Origin: Corynebacterium senegalense
Lineage (GTDB): Bacteria > Actinomycetota > Actinomycetes > Mycobacteriales > Mycobacteriaceae
Length of the DNA stretch: 64,000 nt
Direction of reading: 5' to 3'
Assembly (NCBI RefSeq): GCF_900411315.1
Contig: NZ_LS990887.1
Span: 1,960,268-2,024,267 of the forward strand
The position numbers were made by a program, and so were the translations under genes. Positions 9,866 through 18,165 of this stretch are shown piece after piece (position 1 is the first letter of the stretch; each line of letters opens with the position of its first letter). The notes beneath the pieces were generated by a model. That model had not been told where the DNA came from, did no database searches, and saw only the letters and a list, made by a program, of their open reading frames with translations.

Positions 9866-10801
9866 TTAACCCCTTCGTGTGCGATTTGGCACATATGCGC
9901 ATTCGCTCCTCGACGCTCCGCCGATGCCGATTCCGCGGAGGGGCACCGCCCAGAGAATGGCGGCGGTGAGGGCGACGGTCATGGCTATGTCGAAAAATGC
10001 AGAAGTGGGGGAGACGTCAAAGCGGCTGGGGTCGGCGATCCCCAGGCCGAGTCCCACAAAGGCGAAGAAGTTGCCGATCGCGTGCAAAGCGGTGGAGGCT
10101 TCGATACCCCCGGTGGCGTGGGTCAGGACGGCGGTGCACACGGCGAATACGAGGATGCCGGCGAGGCCGATCCAGTTGTAATCGTGGCCGATGACAAAGA
10201 ACGGGACAGCGGCGCCGTAGGCGATGATCGGCGAGCGCACCCACGTCCCGACGATCTGGGGGATTGCCGCACGGAAGATTAGTTCTTCAGTGGCTGATTG
10301 GAGAGGGACGAGGAAAGCACACAGCGCGATGAACGCCAGACCCCGGCCGGTAACGGAGGGCGAGTCGTACGCGCCGGCGGCGGCGTGGATGAGGGTGGAG
10401 AAACTGTAACCCGCTACCGCGATCAGCGCGGGAGCGAGGGCGTGGCGCCAGCGGAAGCGACCGGAAACGCTCAGCAGTTCACTGGAATGGCGGCCGGAAA
10501 TGCGGGCGGCGAGAAGCGGGGCCGCACATGTCATGGCCAGGGAAATCAGCATCAACACGTTGGCGTCAAGGTCGGTGCCCTCCAACTCCATGATGGTCTC
10601 GGGCAGGCCCAGCGCCACCCCCGTGAAGGCGAGCAGGAGCAGGGTGCCGAAGCTGAATGCGAGATAGAGAACCACCAAGACCACCAGCTCTACCGTCGCG
10701 CGCCACCGGGGGCGCTCAACGCGGTGGAAAGCGACGTCACCGTGGGACGGTCCCGGGACAGGCACGTCCGGCACGGAATGGGGGGTGGTGGTCAGCGACA
10801 T
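9866..10801 (-). CDS. CPBP-family intramembrane metalloprotease
   Basis: 311-residue polytopic membrane protein of the CPBP (CAAX protease and bacteriocin-processing) family. The motifs are EELIFR (E172, E173, R177), a histidine in FFVIGHDYNW, and ALHAIGNFFAF (HxxxN-type). Together these make the glutamate/histidine metal site inside the membrane. Around eight hydrophobic helices are visible. Start ATG 10801 has AAAGG ten bases upstream; a longer reading to 10876 would run into a palindromic element. Divergent from the histidine kinase gene, which raises the possibility of regulation by that two-component pair. Substrate unknown. Confidence 0.87.
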   Translation of the reverse strand: MSLTTTPHSVPDVPVPGPSHGDVAFHRVERPRWRATVELVVLVVLYLAFSFGTLLLLAFTGVALGLPETIMELEGTDLDANVLMLISLAMTCAAPLLAARISGRHSSELLSVSGRFRWRHALAPALIAVAGYSFSTLIHAAAGAYDSPSVTGRGLAFIALCAFLVPLQSATEELIFRAAIPQIVGTWVRSPIIAYGAAVPFFVIGHDYNWIGLAGILVFAVCTAVLTHATGGIEASTALHAIGNFFAFVGLGLGIADPSRFDVSPTSAFFDIAMTVALTAAILWAVPLRGIGIGGASRSECAYVPNRTRRG

Positions 10802-10862
10802 GGGGCGGTTACCTTTGCGTGTGTGGTCGTCCCCGACCTCACAGTTGGGCCGGAGGGGTGCC

Positions 10863-10881
10863 GGGGTAGCACCCATACCCC
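10863..10881. repeat. Interrupted palindrome in the divergent control region
   Basis: GGGGTA and TACCCC arms separated by seven bases, upstream of the CPBP gene and about 100 bases upstream of the kinase start. Could be a regulator site or merely chance in GC-rich DNA. Confidence 0.35.
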
Positions 10882-10932
10882 AGTGTCTCGGGCCGGGGCG
10901 GGGCGCACATCGCCCCCGGGAACGATTTCTTT

Positions 10933-10950
10933 ATCCTCCCCGGGGAGGAT
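10933..10950. promoter_or_regulatory. Perfect 18-base palindrome upstream of the kinase -10 box
   Basis: ATCCTCCCC followed by its exact reverse complement, centred at 10941.5. A TAGACT -10 box at 10972-10977 predicts transcription starting at the ATG (10985), so the palindrome is centred near -43. That is the place of a class II activator site, in keeping with a NarL/LuxR-type regulator such as the one encoded here. Confidence 0.6.
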
Positions 10951-10984
10951 GTGCGCCGGTGGAGGCCTCCATAGACTCGGCTCC

Positions 10985-12142
10985 ATGACGATGCAAAGGT
11001 GGCGGGTGGCGGGCATGGTCGCCCTGTGCGTCATTGCAGGCCTGGCGACGGGGATTGTCTTCACGGAGTTGGACAAGCAGGAATTCCCGGGGGCGACTGA
11101 GGAGGACGTGGGGACCCGTCTGGCTCAGATGCTTGCGGTTGCAGTAGTCGGGTGGCTCTGTCTGCCGAAGGCGCTGTGGCACGACCCGCGGGAAGCGCAT
11201 ACCGGGTTCCGTGGGACGCGGGGATCGTTCCTGGCTTCCCTTGTAGTTGTCTTGTCTTCCACCTCGTATTTTGCCGTGCCCGCGGGGGTTGTCGCGCTCA
11301 TCTCGGTGTTCTCCCGGCGCTCGTGGCGCTGGAGCCTCGCGGCGGTGGTGTGCGTGGGCGTAAGCGGGCTTTCCGACGTCATTTTCAGCCCCCTGCCCGG
11401 GATGGGCGCACCCACAGTCGCGATGTGGGCCGTCGGCACGTTCTCGGTGGTGGCACTGACCGCGCTCATCGCCATGTTTCGCAGCAACGCCCGCGAGCAG
11501 CAGCTGCGCGAGGTGGCAGAGGCGCGCGAAGAAGCCCGGGTGGCCCGTGAGGCCGAGCGCAACAGGATCGCCCGCGATGTCCACGACTCTTTGTCCCACC
11601 GGCTCAGTCTCATCACTCTGCACGCCGGCGCGCTCGCGTCTCGCGACGATCTGCCGCGAGCCCGCGTCGCGGAAGCCAGCGAGCTCATCCGAGGCGAGGC
11701 GGAGGCGGCCGTGGAGGATTTGCGGCGCGTTCTGCGGGCTTTGGACGCCGGCGATCCAGCACCCCAGCTCGAGGAGCTGATCGCTTCCGCTGAAGCCGCC
11801 GGAACCCCGGTCACCGTCTCCGGGGACACCGACCTCGCCGCGGTGTCCCCGCAGGTGCGCACCGTGGTCGCGCGCGCCGTCCAGGAGGGTCTGACCAACG
11901 CGCGCAAGCACGCTCCCGGTGAGCCGGTGGATCTGCGCGTTGTCCCGGCACCCGACGGCATCACGGTGGAGATGAGCAACCCGGCGAAGGGAACCGGTGA
12001 CGGGGCCGCAGGCCCGGGCCGCGGTTTGGCGGGCATGCGGCAGCGTGCCGAACAGGTGGGCGGTGCCCTCGACATCGTGCGCGCGAACGGGCAGTTCCGC
12101 TGGCGCATGCGCCTTGGCGCCGAGGAGGGGGCAGCGCGATGA
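10985..12142 (+). CDS. Two-component sensor histidine kinase (NarL/DesK type)
   Basis: 385-residue membrane kinase. Four to five hydrophobic helices occupy residues 8-165, a short basic coiled-coil linker follows, then the HisKA_3 dimerisation box RIARDVHDSLSHRLS with the phosphorylated His at about 200. A compact HATPase domain comes next (VQEGLTNARKHAPGEP as the N box; GRGLAGMRQRAEQVGG as the G box). There is no large extracytoplasmic domain, so the signal is probably sensed in the membrane. ATG 10985 is preceded by TAGACT with seven bases between (leaderless). The stop overlaps the response regulator start by ATGA. Confidence 0.93.
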   Translation: MTMQRWRVAGMVALCVIAGLATGIVFTELDKQEFPGATEEDVGTRLAQMLAVAVVGWLCLPKALWHDPREAHTGFRGTRGSFLASLVVVLSSTSYFAVPAGVVALISVFSRRSWRWSLAAVVCVGVSGLSDVIFSPLPGMGAPTVAMWAVGTFSVVALTALIAMFRSNAREQQLREVAEAREEARVAREAERNRIARDVHDSLSHRLSLITLHAGALASRDDLPRARVAEASELIRGEAEAAVEDLRRVLRALDAGDPAPQLEELIASAEAAGTPVTVSGDTDLAAVSPQVRTVVARAVQEGLTNARKHAPGEPVDLRVVPAPDGITVEMSNPAKGTGDGAAGPGRGLAGMRQRAEQVGGALDIVRANGQFRWRMRLGAEEGAAR

Positions 12143-12801
12143 GCGGTAGGGAACGCGTACGCGTCGCGCTTGTCGACGACGAGGCGCTCATGCGCAGCGG
12201 CATCCGCCTTGTCCTGGAGGGCGACCCGAGGATTGAGGTGGTCGTCGAGGCTGTCGACGGCAGGGAGGCGATCGAGGCCGTCGCGCTCGCCAACCCGGAC
12301 GTGGTACTCATGGACATCCGCATGCCCGTCATGAACGGCATCGACGCGGTGCGAGCCCTGCGCTCCACGCCCGGGGCGGGGCACATCCCGGTGGTGATGC
12401 TCACCGCCTTCGACACCGACACCTACATTCTCGACGCTTTGCGCGCGGGCGCGGTGGGGTTCTTGCTCAAGTCGACTCCGCCCGCAGCTCTGATCGCGGC
12501 CGTCCACGCCGCTGTGGAGGGCCAACAGCTGCTCAGCTCCGACGTTCTCGCCTCGCTCGTGGCGCTCGCTGGTGAACCGGAGTCGGAAGCGGGGTCGTCG
12601 AGAAGCAAAAAGCTCGCGCAACTGAGCGAACGCGAGCGCGAGATCGCCGAGCTCGTGGCCGAGGGGGTCGGCAACTTGGAAATTGCCTCCCGGCTGTTCA
12701 TCGCGCCGACAACAGTGAAAACGCACATGCGCCACATCATGGAAAAGCTCGGGGCCGAAAACCGGGTGCAGGTTGCCGTCGCGGTTCTGGAGGGCCGCTA
12801 G
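12139..12801 (+). CDS. LuxR/NarL-family response regulator
   Basis: 220 residues. The receiver domain has the acidic pocket VDDE (residues 13-15), phospho-acceptor Asp59 in VVLMDIRMP, Thr in VVMLTAF and Lys in FLLKSTPP. The C-terminal helix-turn-helix (about 160-215) contains LSEREREIAELVAEG and the recognition helix NLEIASRLFIAPTTVKTHMRHIMEKL. It is translationally coupled to the kinase. The 18-base palindrome upstream of the kinase is a natural candidate for its own binding site. Confidence 0.95.
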   Translation: MSGRERVRVALVDDEALMRSGIRLVLEGDPRIEVVVEAVDGREAIEAVALANPDVVLMDIRMPVMNGIDAVRALRSTPGAGHIPVVMLTAFDTDTYILDALRAGAVGFLLKSTPPAALIAAVHAAVEGQQLLSSDVLASLVALAGEPESEAGSSRSKKLAQLSEREREIAELVAEGVGNLEIASRLFIAPTTVKTHMRHIMEKLGAENRVQVAVAVLEGR

Positions 12802-12807
12802 CGGCCC
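12792..12807. terminator. 16-base perfect palindrome between convergent genes
   Basis: GGGCCGCT followed by its reverse complement covers the response regulator stop and the spacer before the FUSC-like gene stop. It could form a short hairpin limiting read-through both ways; no U-tract follows. Confidence 0.35.
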
Positions 12808-12808
12808 G

Positions 12809-13612
12809 CTACAGAGCGCGCTTCAGGTGCCCGGCCAGCTCCTGGACCTGCCCCGCGTCGAGCATGTCGTCGTTGTGCGCGCTGCAGTAGTCGAGGACGG
12901 CGTAGCCCGCGCGCTGGACGTCCACGTGGTCGGCCCAGACTGCGAGCGCGGCGTCGGGGTGGTTCACCGCCAGCGAGTTCGCCGCCTGGCGCTCGGACAA
13001 GAGCTCGTACTGCAGGTCGCGGCGTTCCTCCTTCGAGCCGGCGGGCGGGGTGACCAGCAGCGCGCCGAGGAGCGAACCCATCGCCTTGCGGCAGCGGATT
13101 TGCAGGCGGTAGTGGTGGCTGCGCTCCGCCCCCGGCCGCCACACCCAGAGGAACAGCGAGCCGAAGACCACAGAGATGACTACCTCGACCGTGCGGGCCG
13201 CGAAAACCTCGCCGAAGGGCTGGCTCATCGAGTCGCCCATGAGCAGGGCCAGCGGCGTGGTGCAGATGACGGTCAGCGCATAGTTGCGGGTGACGAAGAA
13301 CTCGGCGCCGAACTGGCTGGCCGCCAGCGCCAGGAGGAGGCCGTAGCCGGAGACCCCGAAGTGGTGCACCACGCCGAACAGGAGGATGACCACGAAGCCG
13401 CCCGAGGCGATGAGGACGGTGGCGTTGTCGTGGCCCAGCGCCAGGGCGAGCGCGCCGGGCACCGTGACCGCGATGGCGGCGCGCAGCGCCCCCGGCAGCC
13501 GCGGCACGGACGGGTTGAAGCCCGTGAACAGCCGCCACGGGTCGGGCCGGGTCGGCAGGGGCTCCTCCGCGAGGGCGCGCCGGGCGCGTTCGTCGGGCAT
13601 CGCGTGGGTCAC
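12809..13612 (-). CDS. FUSC-like membrane protein, short form
   Basis: 267 residues resembling one half of fusaric-acid-resistance (FUSC/YccS-type) proteins. It has a bundle of about five or six hydrophobic helices (ALRAAIAVTVPGALALALG, NATVLIASGGFVVILLFGVVHH, GYGLLLALAASQF, YALTVICTTPLALLMG and VVISVVFGSLFLWVW), then a cytoplasmic helical region containing HHYRLQIRCRKAMGSLLGAL. Full family members are usually twice this size with two such bundles, so this short form may work as a dimer. I chose GTG 13612, which has GAGGAG six bases upstream; ATG 13600 is possible. A minus-strand TACAGT near 13690 is a candidate -10. Confidence 0.75.
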   Translation of the reverse strand: MTHAMPDERARRALAEEPLPTRPDPWRLFTGFNPSVPRLPGALRAAIAVTVPGALALALGHDNATVLIASGGFVVILLFGVVHHFGVSGYGLLLALAASQFGAEFFVTRNYALTVICTTPLALLMGDSMSQPFGEVFAARTVEVVISVVFGSLFLWVWRPGAERSHHYRLQIRCRKAMGSLLGALLVTPPAGSKEERRDLQYELLSERQAANSLAVNHPDAALAVWADHVDVQRAGYAVLDYCSAHNDDMLDAGQVQELAGHLKRAL

Positions 13613-13738
13613 GGGCAGCTCCTCAAGCACGAAAAAGCCGCTCCCGGCGGGGCCGGGGCGACGATACGGACAGGCGGTGGCCCTCACTGTACTCCCGCCC
13701 CGCCGTGTCGCCGCGGGGCGGGGCGATACCATCGGGGC

Positions 13739-14920
13739 ATGAAGATTCAGCGCGACGGCTTCACCATCTACGCCCGCGTCCTCGGCGACGAGGGACGGGG
13801 CGCGGACGCACCGACACTGCTCTTTCTCCAGGGAGGCCCGGGCTTTCCCGCCCCGCGCGAGCGCTTCGAGTGGATCACCGAGGCGCTGAAGCGCTACCGG
13901 GTGGTGCTGCTCGACCAGCGCGGCACGGGCCGCTCCACCCGCATCGACAGGGCGGAGCCCTCGCTTATCGACGCCACCACCCTCGCCTCCCTCCGCGCCA
14001 GCGACATCGTCGCCGACGCCGAGGCGGTCCGCGCCGAGCTGGGCATCGAGCGCTGGGACGTCCTGGGCCAGTCTTTCGGTGGGTTCTGCCTGGCGCACTA
14101 CCTTGCCGCGCACCCGGAGCGGGTGGGCAACGCGTTTTTCACCGGCGGCCTGCCCACCGTCACGCGCGGGGCGGACGAGGTCTACCGCGCGACCTTTGCC
14201 AAGCTCCGCGCGCGCCACGAGCTGTTCTACCGGGAGGTGCCCTGGGCCGAGAAGATGGTGCGGGAGGTGTGCCGCCACCTGGACAACTCGGAGGAGACGC
14301 TGCCCGCCGGGGAGCGCCTCAGCTCCCGTCGCTTCCGCACCATCGGCGCGAACCTGGGCCGGGAGGGCGGCTTCGACGCCCTCGCGGCGATGCTGGAGGA
14401 GCCCTTCCACCCGAGCGGGAGGCTGCGCACCGACTTCCTCGCGGAGGTGGGCGGGCAGGTGAGCTTCGAGGCCGCCCCGCTCTACGCCGCGATCCACGAG
14501 TCGATCTACGGCGGCACCGTGCCTGGGGCCACGGCGTGGTCGGCGCAGCGCGTCTCCGAAACTCTGGACGGCTTCGCCCCCGGGGCCACGCCCGACGACG
14601 CCGAGTTCTACCTCACCGGCGAGCACATCTTCCCCTTCCAGTTCGAGGAGGACCCGGCGCTCGTCCCGTTCCGCGACGCCGCGGAGGCGCTGGCGCGCAA
14701 GGACGACTGGGCCAACCTCTACGCGGGTCTGGGCCGCCGGGAGCGGACCTTCGCGGTGGTCTACACCGACGACATCTACGTCCCGCGCGAGCTCTCCCTG
14801 GAGACGGCCCAGCTGCTGGGCACCCGGGTGCACGAGACCGCCCGGTGGCAGCACGACGGGCTGCGCCGCCACGGCGCGGAGGTGATGAACGTGCTGCTCG
14901 GGGCGGCCGACGCCGCGTAG
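13739..14920 (+). CDS. pip: Proline iminopeptidase-type alpha/beta hydrolase
   Basis: 393-residue cytoplasmic serine hydrolase of peptidase family S33, removing N-terminal proline from peptides. Visible are the oxyanion segment QGGPGFP (residues 31-37), DQRGTGRS (59-66), the nucleophile elbow GQSFGG with Ser112, the acid-residue segment VYTDDIYVP and the terminal His in RWQHDGLRRHG. The helical cap between is longer than in the smallest members, as in the ~400-residue iminopeptidase group. ATG 13739 follows a TACCAT -10 box by six bases (leaderless). The neighbouring ABC system imports peptides in related operons, which fits peptide utilisation (inference). Confidence 0.88.
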   Translation: MKIQRDGFTIYARVLGDEGRGADAPTLLFLQGGPGFPAPRERFEWITEALKRYRVVLLDQRGTGRSTRIDRAEPSLIDATTLASLRASDIVADAEAVRAELGIERWDVLGQSFGGFCLAHYLAAHPERVGNAFFTGGLPTVTRGADEVYRATFAKLRARHELFYREVPWAEKMVREVCRHLDNSEETLPAGERLSSRRFRTIGANLGREGGFDALAAMLEEPFHPSGRLRTDFLAEVGGQVSFEAAPLYAAIHESIYGGTVPGATAWSAQRVSETLDGFAPGATPDDAEFYLTGEHIFPFQFEEDPALVPFRDAAEALARKDDWANLYAGLGRRERTFAVVYTDDIYVPRELSLETAQLLGTRVHETARWQHDGLRRHGAEVMNVLLGAADAA

Positions 14921-14958
14921 AATCACACGCCTGTCAGATCGGGTCTATGATGACAGGC

Positions 14959-15096
14959 ATGCAGGCACCTTTTCCTCGCGAACAGGCAGAGCTCAGCGCC
15001 CACGAGGCGCGGGAGTTTGACCAGCTGACCAGTGTCTTCGAGCGCAACGAGGAGCACCTGCTCAACCCGGCGCTGATGTTCTACGTCACGCGGTAG
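14959..15096 (+). CDS. Small protein of 45 residues, unknown
   Basis: Reading frame beginning MQAPFPREQAELSAHEAREF and ending NPALMFYVTR. It is acidic, probably helical, with no signal or membrane segment. A TATGAT -10 box at 14946-14951 lies seven bases before ATG 14959, the same geometry as the leaderless genes around it; TAGAAT at 14918-14923, overlapping the pip stop, is an alternative. Natural codon choice (GC-rich third positions) supports it being a real gene. It does not match a family I recognise. Confidence 0.6.
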   Translation: MQAPFPREQAELSAHEAREFDQLTSVFERNEEHLLNPALMFYVTR

Positions 15097-15123
15097 GGCG
15101 CGGGGCGGAAACCTCCAGAGGGG

Positions 15124-16476
15124 TTACATGACCGACTCCAGAAGCGCCCTGGTGTACGGGTGGCGCGGGTCGGCCCAGACCTGCTCGGTCGCGCCGTACT
15201 CGACGATCTTCCCCTCGTGCATCACGGCGACGGTGGGGCACAGCTCGCGCACCACGGCGAGGTCGTGGGAGACGAACACGAGGGTGTTGCCCGCCACCAC
15301 GTCGTCGATGAGCTCGAGCACCTGCGCACGCAGGGTGACGTCGAGGGCGGAGACGGGTTCGTCGGCAAGCATGATGGCGGGCCGGGGAGCGGCCGCGCGC
15401 GCGATGGAGATGCGCTGGCGCTGCCCGCCGGAGAACTCGCGGGGCAGCCGCTTGCCTACGCCCTCCAGGCCCACCCGGCCGAGCATCTCCTCGACCCGCT
15501 GCGGACCCACGCCCGTCTCGGCGATGGAGTCCGCCACCGCCATGCGCGGGTCCAGCGAGGAGTAGGGGTCCTGGAACACCATCTGCAGCGCGCCGTTGAC
15601 GCGCACCGCGCCGTCATCGGGGGTGGACAGGCCCGCGATGACGCGCAGCAGCGAAGTCTTTCCTGAGCCCGAGCCGCCGACGACGCCGAGGCGCTCGCCC
15701 TCGCGGACCGTCAGGCTGACCGAGCGCAGCGCGGTGGTGCGCCCGCGGCGCAGGGTGACGCCGTCGAGCTCGATGACCGGCTCGCCGAGGGGTCGCGGGC
15801 GGGCGGGCTCGCCGGGGCGGGAGGCCGCGACGAGCGAGCGGGCGTAGTCGGAGTCGGGGGAGACGATGCGGCCGTCCTTGAACACCAGCGCGCGCTGCGT
15901 CATCCGGCGCACCACCGACAGGTCGTGGGAGATGAACAGCAGCCCCATCCCGCGAGCGGAGACGACGCGGTCGATGAGGTCGAGGATCTGGCGCTGCACG
16001 GCCACGTCGAGGGCGGTGGTCGGCTCGTCGCAGATGAGAACCTCCGGGTCCTGGGCCAGCGCCGCCGCGATGAGCACCCGCTGGCGCTGCCCGCCGGACA
16101 GCTCGTGCGGGTAGGCGTCGGGGCGGTCCACGCCCACCTCCGCGAGCAGGGCGCGGGCGCGCTCCCGGTCGCGCGAGACCTGGCGGCCCACCTTCCGCAG
16201 CGGGTCGAGCGCGCTCATCGGCTCCTGGAAGACCATGGCGACGCGGCGCCCGCGCACCCGGCGGCGCACGCGGTCCGGGGCGCCGACGAGTTCGGTGCCG
16301 TCGACGGTGACGGAACCGGACACGGGGAGGTCGTCGACAAGCCCCATGATCGACAGCGCCGTCATCGACTTGCCGGAGCCGGACTCGCCGATGATGCCCA
16401 CCCGCTCCCCGCGGGCGACGGTGAGCGAGACGGAGTCGAGGATGCCGGGGATGGAGAGGTTGCTAACGACGATCAC
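15124..16476 (-). CDS. Oligopeptide-type ABC transporter ATP-binding protein with two fused ATPase domains
   Basis: 450 residues carrying two nucleotide-binding domains in one chain, equivalent to DppD and DppF. Domain 1 has Walker A GESGSGKS (about residues 34-41), signature LSGGQRQR and Walker B EVLICDEP. Domain 2 has Walker A GGSGSGKT, signature FSGGQRQR and Walker B IMLADEP, and ends HPYTRALLESVM. The 5' end overlaps the upstream permease by 14 bases. Last gene of the four-gene minus-strand operon. It energises the two permeases encoded upstream. Confidence 0.93.
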   Translation of the reverse strand: MIVVSNLSIPGILDSVSLTVARGERVGIIGESGSGKSMTALSIMGLVDDLPVSGSVTVDGTELVGAPDRVRRRVRGRRVAMVFQEPMSALDPLRKVGRQVSRDRERARALLAEVGVDRPDAYPHELSGGQRQRVLIAAALAQDPEVLICDEPTTALDVAVQRQILDLIDRVVSARGMGLLFISHDLSVVRRMTQRALVFKDGRIVSPDSDYARSLVAASRPGEPARPRPLGEPVIELDGVTLRRGRTTALRSVSLTVREGERLGVVGGSGSGKTSLLRVIAGLSTPDDGAVRVNGALQMVFQDPYSSLDPRMAVADSIAETGVGPQRVEEMLGRVGLEGVGKRLPREFSGGQRQRISIARAAAPRPAIMLADEPVSALDVTLRAQVLELIDDVVAGNTLVFVSHDLAVVRELCPTVAVMHEGKIVEYGATEQVWADPRHPYTRALLESVM

Positions 16477-17245
16477 GGCCGCCCCCGATCAGGTTGAATC
16501 CGAGCACCGTGAGCGCGATGGCCAGGCCCGGCCACAGCGCCAGGTGCGGGGCGGTGGCGAGGTAGGGCTGGCTGGCCTGCAGCATCCTGCCCCAGGAGGC
16601 GTAGGGCGCGGGCGTGCCCAGACCGAGGAAGGACAGGCCCGCCTCGGCGAGGATGGCCAGCGCCAGCGCCACCGAGACCTGCACGACCACCAGCGGGGCG
16701 ATGTTGGGCCACACGTGCCGCACGGCGATGCGCAGCGGCGGGACCCGGGAGACGCGGGCGGCCAGGATGTAGTCCTGCGCCATCACCCGCAGCGTGCCCA
16801 CCCGGGCCACGCGCGCGAACCCGGGGATGCCGGCCAGCCCGATGGCGAGCACGACGACCCACGCGCTCGCGCCGAACACCGCGGTGAACACGATGGCCAG
16901 AAGCAGCGCCGGGAAGGCCAGGGCGAGGTCGTTGAGCCGCATGACCACCGCCTCGACGGCGCCGCGCCGCATCCCGGCCCAGACGCCGAGGGGCACGCCG
17001 GCCAGCGCGGACAGCGCCACCGCGCCGAGGGAGACGAGCAGCGTCACCCGCGCGCCCGCCATGACGCGGGAGAGCACGTCGCGGCCGAGCTGGTCGGTGC
17101 CCAACCAGTGCGCCGCGCTCGAGCCCTGCAGGCGCGCCGCGGGCTCGGCCTGGAGGGGGTCGTAGGGGGTCCACAGCGCCGAGACCAGCGCCACCAGCAC
17201 CACCGCGGCCGCGATGCCGAGCCCGAACGCGCGCTGCCGGTTCAC
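16463..17245 (-). CDS. ABC transporter permease, DppC/OppC type
   Basis: 260-residue membrane subunit with about six helices. It has the DppC-type N-terminal segment (GTDQLGRDVLSRVMAGARVTL) and the coupling-loop motif AARVSRVPPLRIAVRHVWPN (EAA-type). The ATG at 17245 overlaps the stop of the first permease by four bases. Pairs with the DppB-type permease to form the pore. Confidence 0.92.
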   Translation of the reverse strand: MNRQRAFGLGIAAAVVLVALVSALWTPYDPLQAEPAARLQGSSAAHWLGTDQLGRDVLSRVMAGARVTLLVSLGAVALSALAGVPLGVWAGMRRGAVEAVVMRLNDLALAFPALLLAIVFTAVFGASAWVVVLAIGLAGIPGFARVARVGTLRVMAQDYILAARVSRVPPLRIAVRHVWPNIAPLVVVQVSVALALAILAEAGLSFLGLGTPAPYASWGRMLQASQPYLATAPHLALWPGLAIALTVLGFNLIGGGRDRR

Positions 17246-18165
17246 TGCGTCCTCCTCACCCGCGGGTCGATGACCGCGTAGAGCACGTCGACCACGAGGT
17301 TGACCGCCAGCGTGAACGCGACCAGCAGCATCATCACGGTCTGCACCGTGGTCAGATCGCGGTTGCCCACGGCGGTGAGCAGCATCGTGCCCAGGCCGGG
17401 GATGGTGAAGACGCGCTCGATGACCACCGCACCGACGATCAGGCTGGACAGCTGGATGCCGGTCACGGTGAGCACGGGCAGCGCCGCGTTCTTCAGGGCG
17501 CTGCCGAAGAGCACCTCGCTTATCGACGCCCCCTTTGCCCGCGCCGTACGAACGTAGTCCGCCCCCATCTCCTCGCGCACCGCCCCGCGCACGTAGCGCG
17601 TCAGGATCGCGGCCTGCACTAGGGTCAGGGCCGTGACCGGGAGCACGAGGTGGGCGGGGGAGCCCCAGCCGTTGGCGGGCAGCCAGCCGAGTCGCACAGA
17701 GAACACCGCGACGGCGAGGATGCCGACGAGGAAGCTGGGCACGACGATGCCGAGCTGGGTGAGCCCGTCGACCACCGCGGCGTCCGGCCGGCCCTCGCGC
17801 CGGGCGAGGTAGACGCCCACCGGCACGGCGATGGCCAGCGACAGGACCATGGCGGTCACGGTCAGGGTGAGCGAGACCCCGGCGCGCTGCAGCACCTGCG
17901 GGGTGATGTCGGTGGCGCTGGCCATCGACACGCCGAAGTCCCCGGTGAGCAGCCCGCCCATCCAGTCGATGTACTGGACGGCGAGCGGCCGGTCGGTGCC
18001 GAGCTTCGCGGCCAGCGCGGCGACGGCCTCCTCGGTGGCGCTCACGCCCAGCGCGATGCGCGCCGGGTCGCCCGGCACGGCCCGCAGCAGCACGAAGATG
18101 ATGAGGCTGGCGGCGAGCAGCAGGGCGGCGAAGCGCGCCACGATGCGCGCGATGCGTGCGGTCAC
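17242..18165 (-). CDS. ABC transporter permease, DppB/OppB type
   Basis: 307 residues, six membrane helices. The N-terminal helix is followed by VPGDPARIALG, the LAVQYIDWMGGLLTGDFGVS segment is typical of DppB proteins, and the coupling motif is RTARAKGASISEVLFGSALKNAALPVLT. GTG 18165 overlaps the stop of the binding-protein gene (GTGA); the frame is open much further upstream but that region is the binding-protein gene itself. Confidence 0.92.
   Translation of the reverse strand: MTARIARIVARFAALLLAASLIIFVLLRAVPGDPARIALGVSATEEAVAALAAKLGTDRPLAVQYIDWMGGLLTGDFGVSMASATDITPQVLQRAGVSLTLTVTAMVLSLAIAVPVGVYLARREGRPDAAVVDGLTQLGIVVPSFLVGILAVAVFSVRLGWLPANGWGSPAHLVLPVTALTLVQAAILTRYVRGAVREEMGADYVRTARAKGASISEVLFGSALKNAALPVLTVTGIQLSSLIVGAVVIERVFTIPGLGTMLLTAVGNRDLTTVQTVMMLLVAFTLAVNLVVDVLYAVIDPRVRRTQ

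Noticed and set aside
10298..10984. Plus-strand extension upstream of the histidine kinase
   Set aside because: Antisense to the CPBP protease; the kinase start at 10985 has a TAGACT box seven bases before.
15124..16476. Two separate ATPase genes fused by an assembly error
   Set aside because: The linker is in frame without a stop, and fused two-domain peptide-ABC ATPases are common in actinobacteria.
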